A stretch of DNA of 64,000 nt from an uncultured Desulfomicrobium sp. (lineage in GTDB: Bacteria > Desulfobacterota > Desulfovibrionia > Desulfovibrionales > Desulfomicrobiaceae), in NCBI GenBank assembly GCA_937872685.1, contig CALMTS010000309.1, forward strand, positions 1-64,000. Direction: 5' to 3'. Below are positions 35,403-45,700 of this stretch, piece after piece; the first letter of the stretch is position 1, and each line of letters starts with the position of its first letter. The notes beneath the pieces were generated by a model. That model made no database searches. It saw nothing but the letters and a program-made list of their open reading frames with translations, and had not been told where the DNA came from. The translations under genes and the position numbers were made by a program.

Positions 35403-35831
35403 TCACGGCATGTCCAGCACCGAGGTCACGGCGTTCAGCAGGTCCTCGCGCTTGATGGGTTTGCTCAGGCACTGCTTGGCGCCCATGAGCCGCGCCCATT
35501 TCAGATAGTCCGTCGCGCCGCCCCGCCCTCCGGCGGACATGGCGATGATGCGTATCTGACTGTCTTCCTTGCGCAATTCCCGAATGATCTGGATGCCTTC
35601 CTTGTCCGGCATGATGAGGTCGGTGATGACGAGGTCAAACTTCTGGCTGCGGTACATCTGCAGGCCTTCATCACCGTTGAACGCCTGCGCGACGCTGTAT
35701 CCCGCGGAAGCCAGTATTCTGGCCAGCGCCAGGCACATGAGCTTGTCGTCATCGATAACCAGAATGCTCTGCATGGATGCCTTCTTATCGGAATCTCCCG
35801 CCCCGGGCGGTATTGTGGTTACTTCAGCCAT
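35403..35831 (-). CDS. Single-domain REC response regulator
   Basis: SILVIDDDKLMCLALARILASAGY, DLVITDLIMPDKEGIQIIREL, CLSKPIKREDLL; alternative start at 35774. Confidence 0.9.
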   Translation of the reverse strand: MAEVTTIPPGAGDSDKKASMQSILVIDDDKLMCLALARILASAGYSVAQAFNGDEGLQMYRSQKFDLVITDLIMPDKEGIQIIRELRKEDSQIRIIAMSAGGRGGATDYLKWARLMGAKQCLSKPIKREDLLNAVTSVLDMP

Positions 35832-37576
35832 ATCTCGACCCGCCGGTTTCTTTCCCGGCCAAGACGGGATTCATTGGGTTCCACGGCGCCTTCCTCTCCT
35901 GCGGCCAGCACGATCACATTGCGCACCCCTTTGGCCTGCAGCTTTCCGGCGACCGCCTCGGCCCGTTTCCGGGCGACGGCCAGATTGGACTCGTAGTCTC
36001 CGACGGAATCGGAAAAGCCGACCAGAATGACGGCCTTGGAGGCGTTCGCGGGGTTCTTCATCAGAGCGGCGACCCGGTCCACATCCTGCAACGCCTTCTG
36101 GTCCGGATCCAGGCTCGAGGACTGGAATCTGAAGACGAAGGGCAGGTGCTCTGCCCCGTAGATGCCGTCGAGATATTCCTGCAGGACCGCCTTGCGCGTT
36201 CCCTCGGTGACGACCTCCCCGTCAATCTGCACCAAAGGCGGTAGCGGGCCGGTGAGCGCCGGGGCCTTGAGTACCGAAGGGGCGCCCGGCCGGAAGATCG
36301 ACGGCACGGCGCCCTGCTGCGAACCGGAAACATGCGTCTCGGCCGCGGGCGCCCCCGAAATTTCGCCGAGGTTTACGAACCCGAACTTCCCGACGATGTC
36401 CTGTCCTGCATCGGACAGGCTCAGCCGGATGAAATCACGTGCATAGATATTTTCGGAGTCGGCCCGGACGTACAGGTACACGCTCCTGCTGGCCGGGTAG
36501 GCCAGGGTGCGGATGGCCTCGGGGGTGGGCAGGACCGCCTCGGAATCGGCCCGGACCTTGAGCGGCATTTCGCGGCACCGGCCGGCCATGGTGATGCTGC
36601 AGAACCCGATGCCCCAGAGATCCTGGGAGACGAGCTCTGGCAGCAAGGAATGGACTTCTACGTCGTGCGCGCCGGGCGCGAAGGTCTTGTGCCCGAGAAA
36701 AATGCTTTCGAAAAACCCCCGGGTTCCGAAGGTGTCACGCAAGGCGAACACATTGATCTTCGCCGACGGGCCGCCGACCTGAGCCCAATCGGTGATCTCG
36801 CCGGAAAAAATTCCGCCCACCTGCTCAAGGGTCAGGGCTTTCACGGGATTGTCCCGGTGCACGACCACTGCCACCGCGTCCATGCCCAGCCTGTGCTCGC
36901 TTTCGGCGGTGATGGCGTCATCCCCGATGGACCTGGCGTCAACGGGCGAGAGGCGGTGCACGGCCATGGCCACATCGCATTTCCCGTCCTTGAGGGCCAT
37001 GAAACCGGACGGGGTACCGCGCCCCTGGACCTCCACGGAGCGGATCTCCTTGGTTGAGTAGAAAATCCCCTGAACGGAAAAATCATCGGCAAGGGCGCCG
37101 GGCACAATGCGCACCTCGTCGGCGCCGAGGTGCTTCAGATACCTGTCCGCCAGTTCCGGCACGAGCCGGTTGGCCAGCGTGCTCGATCCGGCCAGGGTCA
37201 GGATGGTCTGCTCCGCATACCGCGCCGGGATGTACACGCCTTCGACCCGCCCGCGGGCATCGCCGTTCTTGAGCACCACAGGCGCGGGAGCTTCCCAGCC
37301 GGGGATTGCCTTGAACTCCACGAGATAGAGGTTCTCCGCTTCCTGCAATTCGCCCGCGCCCTGCCACTGGCTGACCAGGCGCCACTGCCCGCCCGCCGTC
37401 ACGGCCTCGGGAGGCGCGATGGAAACCTGGCCGACGATGCGCGCCGAACCGAGGGAAATCAGATCAGGCCACAAGGCGAGCGCCGCCGTGAATCCGATGG
37501 CCGCCAAAGCCAGAAAGACCAGAAGAACACACCATGTTTTGCCCGTCGAACGCGCATTGTCCACTTCTGACATCAA
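35819..37576 (-). CDS. PstS-like substrate-binding domain fused to C-terminal OmpA peptidoglycan-binding domain, N-terminal TM anchor
   Basis: LAGSSTLANRLVPELADRYLKHLG, LTLEQVGGIFSGEITDWAQVGG, C-terminal VILVGFSDSVGDYESNLAVARKRAEAV OmpA motif. Confidence 0.88.
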   Translation of the reverse strand: MMSEVDNARSTGKTWCVLLVFLALAAIGFTAALALWPDLISLGSARIVGQVSIAPPEAVTAGGQWRLVSQWQGAGELQEAENLYLVEFKAIPGWEAPAPVVLKNGDARGRVEGVYIPARYAEQTILTLAGSSTLANRLVPELADRYLKHLGADEVRIVPGALADDFSVQGIFYSTKEIRSVEVQGRGTPSGFMALKDGKCDVAMAVHRLSPVDARSIGDDAITAESEHRLGMDAVAVVVHRDNPVKALTLEQVGGIFSGEITDWAQVGGPSAKINVFALRDTFGTRGFFESIFLGHKTFAPGAHDVEVHSLLPELVSQDLWGIGFCSITMAGRCREMPLKVRADSEAVLPTPEAIRTLAYPASRSVYLYVRADSENIYARDFIRLSLSDAGQDIVGKFGFVNLGEISGAPAAETHVSGSQQGAVPSIFRPGAPSVLKAPALTGPLPPLVQIDGEVVTEGTRKAVLQEYLDGIYGAEHLPFVFRFQSSSLDPDQKALQDVDRVAALMKNPANASKAVILVGFSDSVGDYESNLAVARKRAEAVAGKLQAKGVRNVIVLAAGEEGAVEPNESRLGRERNRRVEIWLK

Positions 37577-37613
37577 AACCGCTCCTCTCCGCCGTCACGC
37601 CTGCCGACTCTCG

Positions 37614-38102
37614 TCAGGGAAGAATGTATTTGCCCAGGACCGCATCGAAGCCTTTCGTATCCAGAAACACGGCTCCTATCCGGACACCCCGGACGGACGT
37701 GATCTCTATCTCCTTCTCCACCGGGGACTGCCCTTCATCGTCCAGCAGGAACCGGACGACAAGGACATCGCCTTCCCGAAGAGGCCATCGTTCGGATTCA
37801 AAACCGATCCCCGTCAGGGACACGTCGGTGATGTGTACATCGCCCAGAGGATCCAGAGTCTCGTAAGAGGCATACAGAAGGCCGTGCAAAGACGTTTCTT
37901 TGCGGTAATACTTTCGAAAATTGAATGAAACCTTGAATTTATGTGCGCAACGGCGACACGTTGCATTCACTTTCCAGTGTGAGACGTCCTTGATTTTCTC
38001 GACGTTGACCGATTTCTCCAGGTTGCAGAGCGGACAACGAAAAGAGACGACAATCTTCTTGTGTACAAAAACTTCGACATCCGATGCTTTGCTTTCGTTC
38101 AT
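37614..38102 (-). CDS. PilZ domain protein with N-terminal zinc-ribbon-like motif
   Basis: CPLC...CRRC pair; FRKYYRKET and DVSLTGIGFES PilZ-type motifs. Confidence 0.8.
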   Translation of the reverse strand: MNESKASDVEVFVHKKIVVSFRCPLCNLEKSVNVEKIKDVSHWKVNATCRRCAHKFKVSFNFRKYYRKETSLHGLLYASYETLDPLGDVHITDVSLTGIGFESERWPLREGDVLVVRFLLDDEGQSPVEKEIEITSVRGVRIGAVFLDTKGFDAVLGKYILP

Positions 38103-38233
38103 GATTTTCAGTCTTGCGTTGAAATGTACATGCCCGGAAAAATTCCCGTAAAAGCGCCCGTCATTTCATGCCGATGTCCTGCACTGGATCATCCTGGAAA
38201 CTCGAAAAAAAGAAGAGGGGCCTCTGATTCCAT

Positions 38234-38283
38234 CTCTTGAAAATATTGTCGTAGATGACATGCACTGCCGCATGTTTCAAGAG
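38234..38283. other. Nested inverted repeat; possible structured RNA or operator
   Basis: CTCTTGAA ... ACATGC-ACTGCC-GCATGT ... TTCAAGAG. Confidence 0.4.
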
Positions 38284-38454
38284 AAAAATGCTTTTCGGAC
38301 TTCCGCGGGACAGATTCCTTCAGACAAACGCATTACCCCGGCCTGATGACCGGCCAGACAGCCTCCGCGATGCCGAACCCGCCTCCGGATGAAGGATGCC
38401 CCCCTTCCCTGCCGCATGAGCCCGTACCTTGAATCCAAATTCGCTGGATATGCG

Positions 38455-38484
38455 AGATATCATTATCAATATTTATCAATAATG
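38455..38484. promoter_or_regulatory. AT-rich element with 9-bp direct repeat at 10-bp spacing
   Basis: TTATCAATA at 38463-38471 and 38473-38481 in GATATCATTATCAATATTTATCAATAATG. Confidence 0.4.
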
Positions 38485-38615
38485 CAATCCATATCAGCAA
38501 ATCTCTTCTGATCGTATGACATGCAAATACGCATCATTCTGTGTTCAATACGCCCGAGAACAACGCACTGACCGGACACGGTTGACACCTTGAGGCAACT
38601 GGACAAGTATTCGCA

Positions 38616-39584
38616 ATGCCACTCACCCATGCACTGCAGACACAGGCAGCCTTGAACCCCTGCACTTCCGGTTTATGGTCGCCGCAAACCCTTCTGCCCG
38701 TACAGAAACGGCAGGTCAGCAGCGACGGAACCCGCAAGCTTCTCCTGGGCCTGGACGACGGCCAATCGGTGGAAACCGTCATCATGTCCATGCCCAAGGC
38801 GCACACGCTCTGTCTCTCCACGCAGGTGGGCTGTCCCGTCGGGTGCACCTTCTGCCGGACCGGCCGTTCGGGTTTCGTCCGCAACCTGACCCCCGATGAG
38901 CTCCTGGCCCAGATCCGCACCGCGGGCAGGGAGCTCCACGCGGCCACGGGCCGCTGGCCCGAAAGGGCCGTCTTCATGGGCATGGGCGAGCCGCTGCTCA
39001 ATTTCCGGACACTGCTCCGCGGCCTGGAAATGCTCACCACGGCCCGCGATCCGCACCTTTCCTGGAGAAAAATCCTGGTCTCGACCGTCGGCATTCCGGA
39101 CCGCCTGGAGGAACTCGGGCGCTCCAGGCTGGCCCTGCCGGCCATCTCCCTGCACGCCCCCGACCAGGCGCTGCGCGACCGGATCATGCCCGGCGCAAGC
39201 CGCTGGCCCCTTTCGGAACTTTTGCCCGTCCTGCGACGCTACCCCCTGCCGGGCAGGGAACGCATCACCGTCGAGTATATCCTCATAGAGGGGTTGAACG
39301 ACAGCGACGGGCAGGCCGAACAGGTATTCGAACTGCTTGCCGGTGTGCGGGCCAAGGTCAACCTCATCCCATGCAACCCCGTACCAGGCAGCCCCCACGC
39401 CAGTCCCGCCCCGCAACGCATCGAAGGGTTCGCCCGCAGGCTCAGGGAGCTGGGGCTCACGGCGTTCGTGCGGCGCAGCCTGGGGCCTGACATCCTGGCC
39501 TCCTGCGGACAGCTCCGGGGCGAAGAAAGCCGGCCCCCGGGCAACGCCTCCGGATCCGCCACTCGCGAGGAGCAGACGACATGA
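38616..39584 (+). CDS. RlmN/Cfr-like radical SAM RNA methyltransferase, short N-terminus
   Basis: TLCLSTQVGCPVGCTFCRTGRSGFVRNLT, SLHAPDQALRDRIMP, VEYILIEGLND, KVNLIPCNPV, GPDILASCGQL. Confidence 0.88.
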   Translation: MPLTHALQTQAALNPCTSGLWSPQTLLPVQKRQVSSDGTRKLLLGLDDGQSVETVIMSMPKAHTLCLSTQVGCPVGCTFCRTGRSGFVRNLTPDELLAQIRTAGRELHAATGRWPERAVFMGMGEPLLNFRTLLRGLEMLTTARDPHLSWRKILVSTVGIPDRLEELGRSRLALPAISLHAPDQALRDRIMPGASRWPLSELLPVLRRYPLPGRERITVEYILIEGLNDSDGQAEQVFELLAGVRAKVNLIPCNPVPGSPHASPAPQRIEGFARRLRELGLTAFVRRSLGPDILASCGQLRGEESRPPGNASGSATREEQTT

Positions 39585-40939
39585 ACCAGCTCCGTGTGCA
39601 CGCCCTTCGTTCCATTCCCCTCGGCCCGGGACCCGTGATCTACTGGATGCACCGTGATTTCCGGGCCGCCGACAACTGGGGCCTGACCCACGCTCGGCTG
39701 CAGGCCCTGCACCTTGGCCGTCCCGTTGCCGTCGTATTCTGCCTGGCGCCCTCCTTCCTGGACTCCGCCCAGCCCCATTTCGAATTCCTGTTGCGCGGGC
39801 TGGAGGAGACTGAAGGGGTACTGCGCGCGGCCGGCATCCCCCTCTTCGCCCTGCACGGGGAACCCGGGACGGAGGTCGGCCGCTTCGCCCACGAGCACGA
39901 AGCGGCCCTCGTGGTCACGGACTTCGACCCCCTGCGCATCAAGCGACGCTGGGTCGAAGACCTCCAGAACGCCTGCGCCGCAGCCCTGCACGAGGTGGAC
40001 TCGCGCAACATCGTGCCCGCCCGGGTGGCCTCGGACCGCCGCGAATTCATGGCCCGGACCATCCGCCCCAAAATCCGGCGCCTGCTGCCCGAATTCCTGG
40101 ACGAATTCCCCATCCTGCCACCCCACCCGCACCCGTGGCCGGGAGAAATCCGGCCGCCGGATTTCAGCGCCCTGAAGCGGTCCGTCCGGGCCCGGACCAT
40201 TCCCTTCCCGCATACGCCAGTGCGACCGGGGGAAGCCGCAGGGCTCGCCCTGGCCGGGGAATTTCTGGATACCCGCCTCCAAGGGTACGACCAGCGCAAC
40301 GATCCCAACCGGGACGTGTGCTCCAACCTGTCCGCCCATCTGCATTTCGGCATGGTTTCGGCCCAGCGCGTCGTCCTTCTGGCCAGGGACCGGAACCTCC
40401 GGGGCGATAACGTCGACTCCTTCCTGGAAGAGCTCGTCATCCGCCGGGAACTCTCGGACAACTTCTGCCTGCACACCCCGGACTACGACGCCGAGAGCGG
40501 ATTCCCGGCCTGGGCCAGGGAAAGCCTGCACAAGCACCGCAAGGACCCGCGGCCCGCCATCTACGCACCCGGGGAGTTCGAAGCGGCCCGCACCCACGAC
40601 CCGCTGTGGAACGCGGCCCAGACGCAGATGGTGCGTAGCGGCAAGATGCACGGCTACCTGCGCATGTACTGGGCCAAAAAGATCCTGGAATGGTCCCCCA
40701 GCGCGGCCGACGCCATGCGTACGGCCATCCTCCTCAATGACCGCTACAGCCTCGACGGGCGGGACACCAACGGGTACACGGGCATCGCATGGTCCATTGG
40801 CGGCGTGCATGACCGCGGCTGGACCGAGCGTCCGATTTTCGGCAAGATCAGATACATGAACTACGCGGGTGCGCGCCGGAAATTCGATGTGGACCGCTTC
40901 ATCCGCTCCTGGACGAACGACCCGAATATCCCACTCTAG
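39581..40939 (+). CDS. Class II deoxyribodipyrimidine photolyase
   Basis: WMHRDFRAADNWGL, DQRNDPNRDVCSNLSAHLHFGMVSAQRV, MHGYLRMYWAKKILEWS, NGYTGIAWSIGGVHDRGWTERPIFGKIRYMN. Confidence 0.95.
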   Translation: MNQLRVHALRSIPLGPGPVIYWMHRDFRAADNWGLTHARLQALHLGRPVAVVFCLAPSFLDSAQPHFEFLLRGLEETEGVLRAAGIPLFALHGEPGTEVGRFAHEHEAALVVTDFDPLRIKRRWVEDLQNACAAALHEVDSRNIVPARVASDRREFMARTIRPKIRRLLPEFLDEFPILPPHPHPWPGEIRPPDFSALKRSVRARTIPFPHTPVRPGEAAGLALAGEFLDTRLQGYDQRNDPNRDVCSNLSAHLHFGMVSAQRVVLLARDRNLRGDNVDSFLEELVIRRELSDNFCLHTPDYDAESGFPAWARESLHKHRKDPRPAIYAPGEFEAARTHDPLWNAAQTQMVRSGKMHGYLRMYWAKKILEWSPSAADAMRTAILLNDRYSLDGRDTNGYTGIAWSIGGVHDRGWTERPIFGKIRYMNYAGARRKFDVDRFIRSWTNDPNIPL

Positions 40940-40948
40940 GAATCACGC

Positions 40949-42724
40949 ATGCCAGCTCCGCCGGTCCGGATTCTCCTTGTGCTCTGCCTGATCCTGGTGG
41001 CCACCTTCCGGCCCCTGCCGGGACATGCCGCGCCCATCGAATACACCGTGGAGATTCCCTCCCTGCCCGGCGACCTCACCCCCCTGCTCTCCTCCGTATC
41101 GGACTGCGTGAGCCTGCAGAAAAAACCGCCGGAATCCGTGGGCCTCCTGCGCAAGCGCATGCGCAACGACATCGAGGGCTTCGCCCGGACCCTGGACTCC
41201 CGGGGGTATTTCAAGTCGGATATCGAGGGCGAGTTGGACACCGACGCACGGCCCATGGCGGTCCGCTTCCGCATCGATCCCGGGCCGCGCTTCGTCTTCG
41301 CCCCCCCGAAGCTTGTGCTGCAGCCGGACAATCCCGGGACAAGCGCCCTGTTGAGCGACACCCTCAAAGGCATCCGCGCCGGCGCCGGTTACTCTTCCGG
41401 AACAGTTCTCGATGTGGAGACGGCCCTCCTCGAACGGCTCAAGGAACATGGCTATCCCTCACCGGCCCTTGTTTCCCGGGATGTTACGGCCGACCACGCC
41501 CTCAACAGTGTCGCCGTCTCCTATACCCTGGACCCCGGCCCGGCCGCGGTGTTCGGGGACACCGAAATCTCCGGGCTCGAGAACGTCTCCGAATCGTTCG
41601 TCTTTGCCGAGCTGTCCTGGTATCCCGGAGCCCCATATGACAGGCGAAAGGTGGACGAGACCCGGGAGCACCTCATCCGCACCGGACTGTTCCGCTCCGT
41701 ACGCATCGACCCGGACCTCCCCCACGACTCGGAAAGGGTGACCATGCGCGTCCAGCTGCTCGAAGCCCCGCCGCGTACGGTGAAAGCCGGCATCTGGCAT
41801 TATTCGGACATCGGCCTTGGGGCTGGGCTGGGCTGGACCCACCGCAACATATTCGGCGCCGGGCAGGAGCTGAGGCTCGACACGGCCGTCTCCGAAAACC
41901 TGCAGCAGGCCGGCTCCGAGCTGGTCCTGCCCAACATGGGGCGCCCCGGCCAGAGCCTCGGCCTGTCGGCGCAGTACAAAAACGAGGCCACGGACTCCTA
42001 CGACGCCACAAACCTCTCCTTTTCCGGCATCATCCGCCGCCCCCTCTCGGAGTTCCAGATCGGCTACGGCCTGGGCTACAGGCTTTCGCGTGTGGACGAC
42101 GACGAAGTGCGCAGGTTCAACCTCCTCTCCGTGCCTCTCATCCTGGAGTACACAAGCGCCGACAACCCTCTGGAACCGACCTCGGGGCTGGCCCTGTCCG
42201 CGCGCATGGAACCCTTTGCCAGCCTTGAGGAACGCGGCAGCTCCTTCGTTTCATGGAACGTCTCGGCCCGCCATTATCTGCCCCTGCGCAGGGACAAGTC
42301 CCTGATTCTGGCCACCCGGGGGCGGTACAGTATCCTGGCGGGAACCAGCCGGGAAAGCATCCCGGAGGACATGCTGCTCTACGCCGGGGGAGGGGGCTCC
42401 GTCCGCGGCTACGCCTATCAGTACGCCGGAGAACTCGACGAAGACGACGAACCCCTGGGCGGAGTGAGCGCCGTGGACTTCTCCGCGGAACTGCGATGGC
42501 GCATCAACGAGAAGTACGGCCTGGTGATCTTCGGGGACGGAGGCGGCGCATTCTCCGGCCGCAGCCCGGCCGAAAAGGAGGAGTATTTCTGGGGGACGGG
42601 CGCAGGTTTCCGCTACTATACGCCCATCGGGCCCGTGCGTCTGGATGTGGCCGTGCCCCTGGACCGCCGTGACGGCATCGATGACGCTTTCCAACTCTAC
42701 GTCAGCCTGGGGCAGGCCTTCTGA
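40949..42724 (+). CDS. tamA: BamA/TamA (Omp85) family outer membrane protein
   Basis: Signal peptide, POTRA-like repeats, C-terminal barrel (GGGSVRGYAYQ, IGPVRLDVAVPLDRRDG...FQLYVSLGQAF). Confidence 0.9.
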   Translation: MPAPPVRILLVLCLILVATFRPLPGHAAPIEYTVEIPSLPGDLTPLLSSVSDCVSLQKKPPESVGLLRKRMRNDIEGFARTLDSRGYFKSDIEGELDTDARPMAVRFRIDPGPRFVFAPPKLVLQPDNPGTSALLSDTLKGIRAGAGYSSGTVLDVETALLERLKEHGYPSPALVSRDVTADHALNSVAVSYTLDPGPAAVFGDTEISGLENVSESFVFAELSWYPGAPYDRRKVDETREHLIRTGLFRSVRIDPDLPHDSERVTMRVQLLEAPPRTVKAGIWHYSDIGLGAGLGWTHRNIFGAGQELRLDTAVSENLQQAGSELVLPNMGRPGQSLGLSAQYKNEATDSYDATNLSFSGIIRRPLSEFQIGYGLGYRLSRVDDDEVRRFNLLSVPLILEYTSADNPLEPTSGLALSARMEPFASLEERGSSFVSWNVSARHYLPLRRDKSLILATRGRYSILAGTSRESIPEDMLLYAGGGGSVRGYAYQYAGELDEDDEPLGGVSAVDFSAELRWRINEKYGLVIFGDGGGAFSGRSPAEKEEYFWGTGAGFRYYTPIGPVRLDVAVPLDRRDGIDDAFQLYVSLGQAF

Positions 42725-45700
42725 TGAACATGCCTGCCAAGCAACGTCTCAGACGGATTCTCGTGTTTCTTGCCCTCGTGCTGGCGGGAACGGTCGCATG
42801 CTCGATCTTTTTCCTGGGCACGCCCCAGGGGCGGCAGAACCTGCTCGACCTCGTCTCCGATCTCACGGCCTCGCCCGGGTTCCGTCTCGAAATGCGGGGC
42901 CTGCGGCTCGGCGAAACCTGGGAACTCGACGGCCTGACCATCAGCGACACCTCTGGACCGTGGCTGAACGCCAGGGATATCACAGCCCGGCCCCTGCTCG
43001 GGGACCTCGTCACGGGCCGGGTCACCCTGGACCACCTCGGGGTGGGGTTCTTCTCCCTGGAGCGGCTGCCTGCGGGAGGGGGCGCCTCGGGTGGAGGATC
43101 CGTGCCGCGACTGCGCATCCGCAGCATCGACGCGGGCCATATCCGGCTGGGCCAAGGCGTCGCAGGCCACGAGGCGCTGCTCTCGCTCCACGGCGGTTTC
43201 GAACTGGATGCGCGGGAAGCCAGGGCCGCCCTGCACGTGGCCAGGCTGGACCGAGAGCACGACACCCTCGACCTGGACGGACTGGTCCGCCTGGCGCAGC
43301 GCACCATGGACCTGCGCCTGGACCTGCGCGAGGCGCCCGGCGGCCTGCTGCACACCGTTCTGGGTGTCAACGGGACGGAGGGCATCGACCTGGCCGTGTC
43401 AGGGCACGGGCCGTTTCAGGACTGGCCCCTCACCCTGGACGCCCGAGTCTCGGATGCCGCGCGACTGGCCGGCAACGCCACCCTGAATCTGGAAGGCGGG
43501 CCGGACATGGACCTGCGGGCCCGGCTGACGCCTGGTCCGGCCTGGACAGAACGCACGGGGCTGCCCGGGGAAACCGTGGATATCGCGGCCCGCGGCTCGT
43601 GGCGCGATCCCGTCCTCCATCTGGCCGGCCTGCAACTCACAAGCGGCATCGCGGACATTGAAGGCAACGCCACGTGGGACAGCGAAACGTCCACCCTCGA
43701 CGCACACCTTGACGGCCAGGGCCGGGACCTGACCCCATTCATCCCAGCCTCCGTCGTCGCGGGGAGCGCATCGGTGCAGGCCAGCCTGCGCCTGGACTCC
43801 GCGGGCCTGCACTCCGGACTCCAGGCCCGTCTGCAGGACTGGAGCGTATCCGGAAACGCCGTGGCCTCCGCTGACGCGGACATCTCCCTGGAACTGCCTC
43901 CGGGCCTTAACGACTGGCGGGCCCACGCCCGGGCCGGGGCCATGATCCCGGCCCTTCCGGAAGGCGTGCGCTCCTGGACGGCCAACGCCACCCTCGGCGG
44001 GGACTTCCGTTCCATCGGCATCGACAGCCTGCGCCTCGAATCGGAAAAGCTCGGGATCGCGCTTGGCGGCCGCCTCGACGACACGGTCGCCCTCGACGCC
44101 GGAATCGACCTGCGACGGCTGCCCCTGGGCGCTTTGCAGCCGGGCGTTTCGGCCTCTCTGGCCTCCAAACTGTGGGGCACTGTGGACCCCGGAGCCCGGA
44201 GCATGTCGGCCGGCCTGGACCTCAATGCCACCCGAATTTCAGGACTGCCCCAAAGTATCCTCGACCTCCTGGGCCCGGACGGACGTCTCACAGCAGCCTT
44301 CTCCATCTCGCCGAAAAGCCTGGAAATCCGCGAAGCGCGACTGGAGAGCCGGACAACGGCTGAATTTCGCGGCACACTGGATATAGGCACGCAACGATTT
44401 GAAGCCGGATTCGACGCCAGGCTGCCCCGGCTTCGGAAAGGCGGTCTGAACCTGCGGAACGGGGCCTCGCTGCGCGGTACGGCGGTGGGCACACCTGCCT
44501 CCTTCGCCGCAAACCTCGTTTCCGAGAGCGACGGGGCCACCGCGGCCGGGCTGGACTTTGAAGACATCCGCGCGGAAGCCGTCCTGAAAGGCCTCCCCGG
44601 CCTGCCGGCGGCAACCGTGAAGGCCCGGCTCACATCCGCGGGCCAGCCAGCCAGCCTGGACCTCGCGGCGGCGCCGGCGGGCAAGGACATGCGCATCAGC
44701 CGGGCCCTGATGGAACTCCCCGGGACAACGCTGGCCGTGACCGGAGACCTGAACCCGGGGACCCTGCTCCTTTCCGGCGTCGCGGACCTCCGCAGCCAGG
44801 ACCTGAGCGGCCTTGGGCGCATGCTCGGCATGGACCTGCGCGGCGAACTGAACCTGCGGGCCGACATGACCCGGGACAAAGGCGTGCAGAGCGCCCGGTT
44901 CGAAGCAGAGGGACGCCGCATCTCGGCCTGGGGGGCTGACATAGGCCAGGCCGGTCTGAGCGGCGCCACGGCCTGGCCCGATACCCTCGCGGCGACGGAC
45001 ATGCGGGTCGATCTCGCGGACGCGGCATATGGTGCGCTGCATGCGGACCGCATCAGGGGAAATGTTCGCGGCGCCGGGCAAGGCCTCGGGTTCGAGCTCG
45101 GGGTGAACGACGCGGCGTCGCACACCGGCATGGAGGCGCGGGGCTTCTTCTCGGCCTCCCCGCGGAGCGTGCGCGTCGACAGCCTCCAGGGCTCCCTTCT
45201 CAAGGAGCAGCTGCGGCTGGACTCCCCGCTGGACATCGCATGGAGCGAAAACGGGGCCGGCTGGCAGGAAACCGCCTTGCGTTACGGCCCGGCCAGCCTG
45301 ACCAGCCGAGGGACCGTAACTCCGGACGGTGTCGACATCCTCGCGGAGCTGCGCGATATGGACCCGGCCCTGCTGCGCCAGGTCCTTCCGAACCTCCCGG
45401 CCGCGCAGGTCAACGCCCGGCTGCATATACAGGGCACCCCGCAGGCCCCGGACGTGCGGCTTGAGGCAAAGGCGGACGCCATCCGCATCAGCGCCGCAGG
45501 CCTCGGCAACATCCCCGCCCTCGAGGCGGAGGCCGACGTACGGCTGCGCCCGGACCTGCTGGAAGCCCGGGCCTCCGTCGCCTCGGCACAGGATATAGCC
45601 CTGGATGCGAGCATATCCTGCCCCGTGCGCGCCAGCCTGACGTCCGTCGAAATTCCCGAAGACGCGCCGCTGTCGGGCTGGATCAAAGGACACACGGAGC

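Noticed and set aside
42645-43661. 338-aa ORF overlapping tamA/tamB in another frame
   Set aside because: Arg/Pro/Gly-rich off-frame reading of tamB; no independent support.
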